Position numbers and translations under genes: made by a program. A model generated the notes under the pieces. The model did no database searches. It saw only the letters and a program-made list of their open reading frames with translations, and had not been told where the DNA came from. 9,272 bases of DNA from an uncultured Planctomycetaceae bacterium (lineage in GTDB: Bacteria; Planctomycetota; Planctomycetia; Planctomycetales; Planctomycetaceae), in assembly GCA_903823545.1 (NCBI GenBank), contig CAIJTL010000072.1:1-9272 (forward strand), given 5' to 3'. Positions 1-5,511 of the stretch are shown piece by piece; positions within the stretch are counted from its first letter, which is position 1; each line of letters opens with the position of its first letter.

Positions 1-2154
1 ATTACCGGCGCGGACGAACTGACCGCACATCCGGGTGCGGGGATCGTCGCGATTGTGCGAAACTCGCAACTGGGTGTTTGGGCCAACAACTTGGAGCACG
101 TTTCCAACGTGCTCAAGCAACTTATTCAAAAGGGGGAGCACGTTAAAAACGTGTCTCAAGAAAAGCGGACAATCATTGTCGGCAACCGCCGCCTGATGGA
201 CGCTCACGGTATCGTGCTCTCCATCGGCGTCGAACAGCGACTTGTCTCGCTTGAGCAACAAGGGCAATCAGTTTTGCTCGTGGCTCTCGATCAAATGCTG
301 CTGGGCGCGATCGGCCTCAGAGACACCGCGAGAGCTGAAACCGCAACGGTCCTCAATGAATTGCGAGCGGCCGGAGTACGCAACTTTGTGATGCTGACCG
401 GCGATCGGCTCGCACCGGCGCGGCGCGTGGCGGAGCAACTCAGCATCGAAAATGTCGAAGCGGAACTGCTTCCCGCCGACAAAGCGAAACGGATCGAAGA
501 ACTCATCGCAGCGGGACATGTCGTGGCGATGGTCGGTGACGGAGTGAATGACGCTCCCGCATTGGCGACCGCTTCGGTGGGATTAGCACTTGGCGGCGTT
601 GGCAGTGATCTCGCCGCAGAAGCTGGCGACCTCGTGTTGATGGGAGATCCGCTGCGACCATTGCCGGGACTGCTGCGGCTGTCACGTCAATTGGTTGTGG
701 TGATTCGACAAAGCATTTTCGTCTTCGCGTTCGGCATGAATGCGTTCGGAATGCTGCTGGGAAGTCTCGGATGGATCAATCCGGCGATCGCAGCCGTGTT
801 TCACGAACTCTCGTCGCTGGCCGTGATGTTGAACGCGATGCGTTTACTGTGGTTTGAACGCTGGGACGAAACGCGGCTCGGACGAGTCTCGGGAATCGCG
901 ACTCGATTCATTGAGTGGTTCACCGAACAACTCTCCCCCACGCGGCTCGTGTATGGGTTCATCGAACAGAGGCCGTTGATCATCCGCTCGATGGCCGCGC
1001 TGATCGGCGTGTGGTGGTGCTGTTCGGGAATCGCGATGTTGTCTGACGATGAGCAAGCAGTCGTCACACGACTCGGTCGGTTCGAGACAACGCTCAACGC
1101 CGGTTGGCACTGGCGTTGGCCGGTCGGACTAGAAACCGTTCGTCGCGAACGAGTCTTGGAAGTACGTTCGGTTCAACTCGGTTTTCGAGCCGCTCCGACT
1201 CCACTTCAAGAAAGTGGCGTGTATCGAGCACCTGTCGAATGGATGAGCGAGCATGGCGACGGCGACTATGAACCGGTCGCTCCCGAATCGTTCACACTCA
1301 CAGGCGAAGAAGTTCCGATCGAAGTCACCGGCGAAGTGCAATTTCGAATCAGCGATATCCGGCAATTCGCATTCGCATCAGCGCGTCCTGCCGAGACTGT
1401 GCGAGCGGTCGCCGAAAGCGTGCTCCGCGAAGTTGCGGCGACGGAGTCATTGGACGGATTGCTGACCAGTCGACGGCGAGAGATTGAGGCTCAGTGCTTG
1501 AAACGGATTCGCGACCTCGTCACGAGTTATCAGATCGGCGTCGAAGTGATCGAGCTTTGTTTGCTCGACATTCACCCGCCGAAACAGGTCGTCCCGGCTT
1601 ATCGACAAGTGGCCGACGCACTCGAACAACGCGAGCAATTCATCAACGAGGCAGAAGGCTATTACGCTCGCAAGGTGCTGAGCGCAGCAGGTGAGGGAGC
1701 GATTCGCGTTTTGACCGACAGCGTCAACGCGGCGAAACGATTGCCCGATGCCTCGACAACTGGCGGCGTCACCGGCTGGCAATTGGATGACGACTTGTGG
1801 CAACGGCTCACGGAGAATTTCGATACCAACGAACGACTACTGTCCGGTGAAGCTGCGGCGAAACTGCTCACTGCTCGCCGAGAGAAGACCCGCACGGTGC
1901 AAGCCGCGACTGGTTCGGCAGCTCGGTTCAACAGCGTTCTGAAAGTCTTTTCCGCTCACCCAACGCTGACGGGATTGCATCTGTATTGGACGACGATCGA
2001 GCAAGTCTTGGCCGCTCGACCGCTGATGATCTTGGACCCAGCCTTGCGCGGGCGACACCATTTATGGCTGACCGAACCGGGTCAGTCGCCGCCAATGCCG
2101 CCGCTTGGTCCGTCGGCAAAACAACTGCAACCCATTGAGGTGCCTGATCCTTAA
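1..2154 (+). CDS. P1B-type metal ATPase (C-terminal half) fused to an HflK-like SPFH protein; 5' end outside window
   Basis: The frame is open from base 1, so the gene starts upstream; 717 codons are visible. The first part is the end of a P-type ATPase: GNRRLM near 181-198, a TGDR P-domain motif at 397-408, the hinge GDGVNDAPAL at 535-564, then two membrane helices, the second carrying HELSSL (802-819) and ending in LNAMRLL, as in P1B heavy-metal pumps. The DKTGT phosphorylation site would lie upstream. After a linker of about 40 residues comes a new membrane helix (973-1041). A full HflK-type SPFH domain follows (about 1042-1620), then an INEAEGYYARKVL coiled-coil start and an HflK-like tail ending near PLMILDPALRG. 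I infer a cation pump in the cytoplasmic membrane, physically joined to a scaffold subunit. Transported metal unknown; HELSS is nearer the HEGxT motif of P1B-4 pumps than the MxxSS of copper pumps. Codons 30-53 are an in-frame repeat insertion. The stop is TAA at 2152-2154, 70 bases before hflC. Confidence 0.88.
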   Translation: MTGADELTAHPGAGIVAIVRNSQLGVWANNLEHVSNVLKQLIQKGEHVKNVSQEKRTIIVGNRRLMDAHGIVLSIGVEQRLVSLEQQGQSVLLVALDQMLLGAIGLRDTARAETATVLNELRAAGVRNFVMLTGDRLAPARRVAEQLSIENVEAELLPADKAKRIEELIAAGHVVAMVGDGVNDAPALATASVGLALGGVGSDLAAEAGDLVLMGDPLRPLPGLLRLSRQLVVVIRQSIFVFAFGMNAFGMLLGSLGWINPAIAAVFHELSSLAVMLNAMRLLWFERWDETRLGRVSGIATRFIEWFTEQLSPTRLVYGFIEQRPLIIRSMAALIGVWWCCSGIAMLSDDEQAVVTRLGRFETTLNAGWHWRWPVGLETVRRERVLEVRSVQLGFRAAPTPLQESGVYRAPVEWMSEHGDGDYEPVAPESFTLTGEEVPIEVTGEVQFRISDIRQFAFASARPAETVRAVAESVLREVAATESLDGLLTSRRREIEAQCLKRIRDLVTSYQIGVEVIELCLLDIHPPKQVVPAYRQVADALEQREQFINEAEGYYARKVLSAAGEGAIRVLTDSVNAAKRLPDASTTGGVTGWQLDDDLWQRLTENFDTNERLLSGEAAAKLLTARREKTRTVQAATGSAARFNSVLKVFSAHPTLTGLHLYWTTIEQVLAARPLMILDPALRGRHHLWLTEPGQSPPMPPLGPSAKQLQPIEVPDP
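94..157. repeat. Paired-hairpin palindromic element inside the ATPase coding sequence
   Basis: Two copies of gagcacgtt-NNN-aacgtg(t)ctcaag lie 21 bases apart. The first (94-114) is a perfect 9-bp stem with loop tcc. The second (136-157) has the same left arm, loop aaa, and one bulged t in the right arm. Together they encode about 24 residues (EHVSNVLKQ...GEHVKNVSQ) between VAIV and RTIIVGNRRLM. In P1B ATPases only a few residues normally separate these strands, so I infer insertion of a mobile or amplified repeat without loss of frame. Confidence 0.72.
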
Positions 2155-2155
2155 T

Positions 2156-2203
2156 GTGGCCGACGCGTCTCGCGTCGGCGCGGACCCGAGACGCGTCCAC
2201 CAC
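2156..2203. repeat. Intergenic paired-hairpin inverted repeat between the ATPase-SPFH gene and hflC
   Basis: The outer 17-base arms (2156-2172 and 2187-2203) match at 15 positions. The left half is itself a perfect 9-bp hairpin, gccgacgcg-tct-cgcgtcggc (2159-2179). The right half folds similarly with one mismatch (ggacccgagacgcgtcc). It begins 2 bases after the TAA of the upstream gene and ends 21 bases before the hflC GTG. It has the paired-hairpin design of the in-gene elements but a different stem sequence. There is no T-run, so it does not look like a canonical intrinsic terminator. It could modulate read-through or mRNA processing between the two genes. Confidence 0.65.
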
Positions 2204-2224
2204 AGAAACTAGCGGAACCAAAAC

Positions 2225-3343
2225 GTGGAACAAGAACAAACAGAACAACAAAATCCGCCAACAATGTTTTGGCGGCGAACGATCGGATTCATTGCGGCGA
2301 GCGTGCTGCTCGCAGCGGCGGCGAGTTCGATCGTCCTTGTTGATGAAACCGAGTTCGTCATCGTGGAACGATTGGGGCAAATTGTCGCCGTCTACGACAC
2401 GGCCGAATCTCGCGGACTACATTTCAAATGGCCTTGGCCATTCGGTGTTGCTCGACGGTTTGATTCGCGCGTGCAACTCTTTGATCCGCCGGGCCGAGAG
2501 ATCTTCACTCGCGACAAGAAGAACATCACCGTCGAAACGTTCGTTTGCTGGCGCATCGCTCCGTCGTCCGCTCAAAGCCCTAACGCGGCACTGTCGCAAG
2601 AGAAACGTACGACGGACTTCCAGTCCGTCGCGATTCTCGACGGACTGGAAGTCCGTCGTACAACGACACCGGTCGCAAGATTCTTTCGGTCTCTCGGCAG
2701 CCATGAAGCGGGCGCGGCTCGCTTGGAGAGTCGAATTCGTTCGATCGTCGCGACGCGAGTCGGGCAGCTCGACATGAGTGACTTGCTGCGAGTTCAAGAT
2801 TCGGAATCGGGACCGTCTGAAAACAAAGCAGGTGTCCTAGAAGACCTCTCGCACGAAATTCGCGAGCAACTGCAGCGAGGGAAAGCTGACGGAGAAGATT
2901 TGCTCGAACGCATGGGAATCGAGATCGTCGACGCGCGCGTGAAGCGAATCAACTTTCCGCTGGGCAATCAACAAGCGGTGTTCGAGCGGATGAAGTCAGA
3001 ACGCCAGAAGATCGCCGATCGTTACCGCAGCGCAGGGCTTGCCGAGAGCACGGTCATCAAGAGTCATGCCGATCGACAACACGCAGAACTGATCGCAAAG
3101 GCGGACGCCGACGCCGAACGCATCCGAGGCGAGGCCGAAGCGGAAGCAACCTCGATTCTGAATCAAGTTCACGCCACCGACCCGGAGTTCTACCGCTTGC
3201 AACGAACGCTGGATGCCTATCGCAAAATCTTAAATGACAAGACAACGCTCGTGCTTTCGGCATCGAGCAGCATGTTGAAACTGCTGACGGATGGAGTGCC
3301 AAACGACGTCCCGATGTCGAAGGAGACTCCGAAGTTGCCGTGA
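2225..3343 (+). CDS. hflC: HflC-type SPFH/Band 7 membrane protein
   Basis: The protein has 372 residues: a short polar N-terminus, one membrane helix (about residues 17-39), and an SPFH domain opening DETEFVIVERLGQ. It carries the HflC-like strand FTRDKKNITVETFVCWRI, then an Ala/Glu-rich coiled coil (about 255-320) and the HflC ending DPEFYRLQRTLDAYRK followed by DKTTLVLSASSSMLKLL. In E. coli, HflC pairs with HflK in a large cage around the FtsH protease; here its neighbours are a pump-HflK fusion and another HflK-like gene. The start used is GTG at 2225; an in-frame ATG at 2264 is the alternative and would still keep the helix. Neither has a strong ribosome binding site. Residues 128-147 (RTTDFQSV...GLEVRRTT) are translated from a palindromic repeat. 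They sit with about 15 other extra residues between WRIA and the next SPFH helix, where E. coli HflC has little. Removing about 35 residues restores a length near the usual 334. Confidence 0.87.
   Translation: MEQEQTEQQNPPTMFWRRTIGFIAASVLLAAAASSIVLVDETEFVIVERLGQIVAVYDTAESRGLHFKWPWPFGVARRFDSRVQLFDPPGREIFTRDKKNITVETFVCWRIAPSSAQSPNAALSQEKRTTDFQSVAILDGLEVRRTTTPVARFFRSLGSHEAGAARLESRIRSIVATRVGQLDMSDLLRVQDSESGPSENKAGVLEDLSHEIREQLQRGKADGEDLLERMGIEIVDARVKRINFPLGNQQAVFERMKSERQKIADRYRSAGLAESTVIKSHADRQHAELIAKADADAERIRGEAEAEATSILNQVHATDPEFYRLQRTLDAYRKILNDKTTLVLSASSSMLKLLTDGVPNDVPMSKETPKLP
2607..2661. repeat. Perfect 24-bp inverted repeat (7-nt loop) inserted in frame in hflC
   Basis: Arms 2607-2630 and 2638-2661 are perfect reverse complements around cgattct. 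Each arm contains its own hairpin, gacggact-tcc-agtccgtc (or its complement with loop gga). Neither arm contains a stop in any of the six frames. In the hflC frame it encodes TDFQSV and GLEVRRT peptides; other frames give TDWKSV and SPSR peptides. From memory, such peptides recur in unrelated planctomycete proteins, which would fit a dispersed palindromic element comparable to the Rickettsia palindromic elements; I could not search to confirm this. Confidence 0.85.
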
Positions 3344-3353
3344 GTAGATCGCC

Positions 3354-3502
3354 GTTGTGTCCGGTCTCCTAACCGAGACACAACGCCTGACCGAAGGTCT
3401 CCCGAATGACCAATTGGACGATGTAGTGGGACATCTTGACCCGCAGCGAAAGGGAGACCTGCGGTCGGAAGTGTGTGGCTCGGTCAGGAGACCGGCCACA
3501 AC
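3354..3502. repeat. 149-bp composite palindromic element between hflC and the second HflK-like gene
   Basis: The outer arms (3354-3384 and 3471-3502) match along about 31 bases with few differences; both carry ccggtctcct-accgag or its complement and end in gttgtg/cacaac. A nested inner pair (ctgaccgaaggtctccc at 3387-3403 and gggagacctgcggtcgg at 3452-3468) continues the symmetry. The arms also fold locally, for example gacc-tgc-ggtc. About 48 bases of non-palindromic sequence lie in the middle, with no coding capacity I can support. It resembles a non-autonomous MITE/REP-like unit. I see no transposase and no clear target-site duplication. Confidence 0.75.
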
Positions 3503-3510
3503 GATTTGAA

Positions 3511-3552
3511 ATGACCGATGACCAACGACCAATAATCAATGACCAATAGCCA
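3511..3552 (+). repeat. Six degenerate heptamers, consensus ATGACCA, upstream of the third SPFH gene
   Basis: The units read atgaccg, atgacca, acgacca, ataatca, atgacca, atagcca in exact 7-base register. The array starts 8 bases after the composite palindrome and ends 7 bases before the preferred ATG at 3560. The fifth unit supplies another in-frame ATG (3539). Heptameric short tandem repeats are known from cyanobacteria; here the role is unknown, but the position suggests an effect on translation initiation or simple replication slippage. Confidence 0.7.
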
Positions 3553-3559
3553 CCGCCTC

Positions 3560-4549
3560 ATGAAACGCATCACACTTATCACCGCCGTACTTCTCTTGCC
3601 GTATTTGCTCACGGGCTTCTTCGTCGTGCGCGGAAACGAGACTGCAGTGGTGCGTCGTTTCGGTTCGGTGTTGAGAAATCCAAGCGGTGAAGTTCGGCAG
3701 TGGCCGAGTGGCTGGCATTACGATTGTCCGTGGCCGTGGGCGGTCGTCGATCGAGTCAACTTGAATGCCGCTCGAACGCTGAGTGTCGGTAACCTTGAAC
3801 TGGATGCACCGTCTCAAAGCGGATTTCTGCGAGCGGTCGATCCGGCGCGACAAGCTCAATTTCTCAGCGGTGACAAGAACATCCTCAACGTTCAGATCAG
3901 TGTCAGTTATCGAGTGTCGGATGCGGCGATCGACGAATTCTTGTTTGCGGCGGTTTCACCCGAAAGACGATTGCGAACGCTGGCCGAATCAGTGCTAGCC
4001 GATGCCATGCTGCTCAGTGGTGTCGACTTTGCTCACACGCTCGGACGAAACGAACTGCGCGAATTGATGACGTCTCGCCTGCAATCGTTGGCTCGCGAGC
4101 AACAACTGGGACTGACGGTCGATGATGTCACGATCGGGAATGTCTCCCCGCCGCTCCGCGTGAAGGCGGAATTCATCGACGTCATGAACGCGCGAGCGGA
4201 TAAAGAAACGGCAATCAACCAAGCTCGTGCATACTCCGAACAACGAGAAGCGGAAGCCTCCGCCATCGCAAAACGAACAATCGATTCCGCCGAAGTCTTC
4301 CGCCACCAATCAGTCGAAGCCGCTCGTGCGGAAGGAGAAAGTTTTTCAAAGCTGATTGCTCAATTCCGCTCCGACGACCAGCAAGGCCGCCGCCCGTATG
4401 CCGAAGCTCGGCAGTTGTCGCTGCGACGGAAATACCTCGACGTGATGGAGGAAATCCTTCGCAACGTCGCCGCCAAAGTGGTGCTCGATTCCGGACAAGC
4501 AATCGACCTGACGATCCTGCGCGAGCAGAAGTCGGGGACGCAGAAGTGA
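3560..4549 (+). CDS. hflK: HflK-like SPFH/Band 7 membrane protein
   Basis: The protein has 329 residues from the preferred start. MKR is followed by one membrane helix (about residues 4-22) and an SPFH domain beginning RGNETAVVRRFGSVL. It has the HflK-type strand FLSGDKNILNVQISVSYRV, an Ala/Glu-rich coiled coil (about 215-270, including EQREAEASAIAKR), and the HflK-like ending RRKYLDVMEEIL...KVVLD. By family it should oligomerise with HflC on the outer face of the cytoplasmic membrane. ATG 3560 is chosen over ATG 3539 because the latter lies inside the heptamer repeat and adds seven residues before a normal MKR-helix start. Neither has a recognisable Shine-Dalgarno sequence. It lies 216 bases after hflC, separated by the composite palindrome and heptamers, so it may be co-transcribed or have its own promoter. 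The name is by family resemblance; the fusion protein upstream carries another HflK-like domain, so which one is the functional HflK partner is unclear. Confidence 0.83.
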   Translation: MKRITLITAVLLLPYLLTGFFVVRGNETAVVRRFGSVLRNPSGEVRQWPSGWHYDCPWPWAVVDRVNLNAARTLSVGNLELDAPSQSGFLRAVDPARQAQFLSGDKNILNVQISVSYRVSDAAIDEFLFAAVSPERRLRTLAESVLADAMLLSGVDFAHTLGRNELRELMTSRLQSLAREQQLGLTVDDVTIGNVSPPLRVKAEFIDVMNARADKETAINQARAYSEQREAEASAIAKRTIDSAEVFRHQSVEAARAEGESFSKLIAQFRSDDQQGRRPYAEARQLSLRRKYLDVMEEILRNVAAKVVLDSGQAIDLTILREQKSGTQK

Positions 4550-4603
4550 GTGTGACAACCTGTGGCGCGTGCCCCACAACCCCCTTTGGCGAAGCAATGT
4601 GCC

Positions 4604-5341
4604 TTACGGCTCAAGCACATCGGCCCAGCGTCGAGGGAGCGCGGCGAAGGCTCGGTCGTAGGTCTCTTGCAGTGGCACCGACACATAGCCGTCGAGGCTC
4701 ACGTACAGCGGCATTTCCGGAAGCGTGTCGCCGACTGCGAGCGGTTCGATGTACGCGGTCACGCCCAGGATTCGATCCGCTTCATAAGAAACGAGCGTCA
4801 GCGGTTCATCGGTTGGTTGTCGGTACTCACCTTCATCCATTGCGTCCCAGATCGCTCCGTGAATTCCTTCGGGGGCAAAATTTGTCGGACGATGCAGGTC
4901 GAGAATCAGCAAATGGATTTCCCGATGCAGTAACGAGCAAGCTTTGCGAACCAACGAATCCAACCGCTTCTGGCTCGATTTATTTCCGGGCGAGATCACC
5001 TCGATAATCGCTACGATTCGATCGTCACTCGCATGATGCACGGCGACTGACTTTTGTTTCCGCGTGTAAAATGTCGGCGACCCTTGTGCCGTCATTTTCA
5101 CTTTCGGAGGTGCCACTAGCAGCCCCGTGCCACCACGATTGTCAAACCCGATGCCGCTTGCATCTGGTATCTCCAATGCCAAAACGTCGGGACCAAACTC
5201 CGACGCTTGTTGCTCGGCCAGTGCATACAACCAAGGAGGCAAGAGCCCGCCATTCAACGCGCGTTGAATCTCTTCAATCCACGAATGATGGAAATGATGA
5301 AACGTGCCATCATCAACTCGGCTCCAATCATGAACTCGCAT
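4604..5341 (-). CDS. DUF4058 family protein of unknown function
   Basis: The protein has 245 residues, beginning MRVHDWSRVDDGTFHHFHHSW and continuing IEEIQRALNGGLLPPWLYALAEQQ, the opening of a family common in planctomycetes and annotated DUF4058. No signal peptide or membrane helix is seen, so it is probably cytoplasmic. The core DDRIVAIIEVISPGNKSS (E at residue 114, K at 121) followed by a Lys-containing helix and the strand HLLILDL resembles the E-V-x-SP strand of Uma2-type restriction-endonuclease-like proteins. This is my inference, and the function is not established. The start at 5341 is preferred over an upstream in-frame ATG at 5422 because an AGGAG box sits 7 bases before it and homology begins there. 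It is convergent with the SPFH cluster (54 bases between stops) and divergent from the haem protein gene. Confidence 0.85.
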   Translation of the reverse strand: MRVHDWSRVDDGTFHHFHHSWIEEIQRALNGGLLPPWLYALAEQQASEFGPDVLALEIPDASGIGFDNRGGTGLLVAPPKVKMTAQGSPTFYTRKQKSVAVHHASDDRIVAIIEVISPGNKSSQKRLDSLVRKACSLLHREIHLLILDLHRPTNFAPEGIHGAIWDAMDEGEYRQPTDEPLTLVSYEADRILGVTAYIEPLAVGDTLPEMPLYVSLDGYVSVPLQETYDRAFAALPRRWADVLEP

Positions 5342-5348
5342 GGCGCTG

Positions 5349-5353
5349 CTCCT
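5349..5353 (-). promoter_or_regulatory. Ribosome binding site of the DUF4058 gene
   Basis: Read on the minus strand this is AGGAG (within gaggag), 7 bases before ATG 5341. It is the clearest Shine-Dalgarno box in the window and decides the start in favour of MRVHDW over the longer frame from 5422. Confidence 0.7.
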
Positions 5354-5416
5354 CGAAAACAAGAAATCTTTCATCTCGCGGAAAGTTGTGAGGAGTATAG
5401 TCGCGAACTTTCGAGG
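5351..5416. promoter_or_regulatory. Nested inverted repeats in the divergent intergenic region
   Basis: The outer pair is cctcgaaa (5351-5358) and tttcgagg (5409-5416). The inner pair is gaaagtt (5381-5387) and aactttc (5406-5412), which overlaps the outer right arm. The region lies between the starts of the divergent DUF4058 and haem-protein genes, so a shared operator is possible. The two pairings are mutually exclusive as hairpins. No convincing -35/-10 pair was found in 5342-5511. Confidence 0.25.
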
Positions 5417-5493
5417 AATCATTTCCGGTTCGTCGGCGACTGGGAAATTGCGTGTGAAATCGTTGTCATGCTTTCTTCCAAAGCGGCTCTCTT

Positions 5494-5501
5494 GAGAAGG
5501 A
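5494..5501 (+). promoter_or_regulatory. Probable ribosome binding site of the PVC-type haem protein gene
   Basis: The purine tract gagaagga contains AGGA, whose end is 10 bases before ATG 5512. The spacing is slightly long, but it is the only candidate and supports the ATG that yields a signal peptide. Confidence 0.4.
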
Positions 5502-5511
5502 CAGTGCTCCT

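Noticed and set aside
94..157. Two repeat units read as a CRISPR remnant
   Set aside because: There are only two units, with palindromes translated in frame inside a conserved ATPase and no further spaced copies or cas genes.
1928..2380. 150-codon minus-strand frame across the ATPase-SPFH/hflC junction
   Set aside because: It lies antisense to both real genes and reads through the intergenic hairpins, with no domain features.
2154..2777. Long + strand frame overlapping the start of hflC
   Set aside because: It overlaps the HflC frame, which has clear family homology. Its sequence is Arg/Ser-rich shadow translation and partly the translated palindrome in another frame.
3539..3559. Upstream ATG for the second HflK-like gene
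   Set aside because: It lies inside the heptamer array with no ribosome binding site and adds MTNSHRL before a normal MKR-plus-helix start. It remains possible but is not preferred.
4561..4578. Hairpin tgtgg...ccaca between the convergent SPFH and DUF4058 genes as a terminator
   Set aside because: The stem is only 5 bp with an 8-base loop and no following T-run on either strand; too weak to call.
4546..5007. 153-codon + strand frame opposite the DUF4058 gene
   Set aside because: It starts at the end of the HflK-like gene and runs antisense to DUF4058; Arg-rich shadow translation.
5342..5422. N-terminal extension of the DUF4058 protein to an ATG at 5422
   Set aside because: The AGGAG box 7 bases before ATG 5341 and the family-typical MRVHDW start favour the shorter protein.
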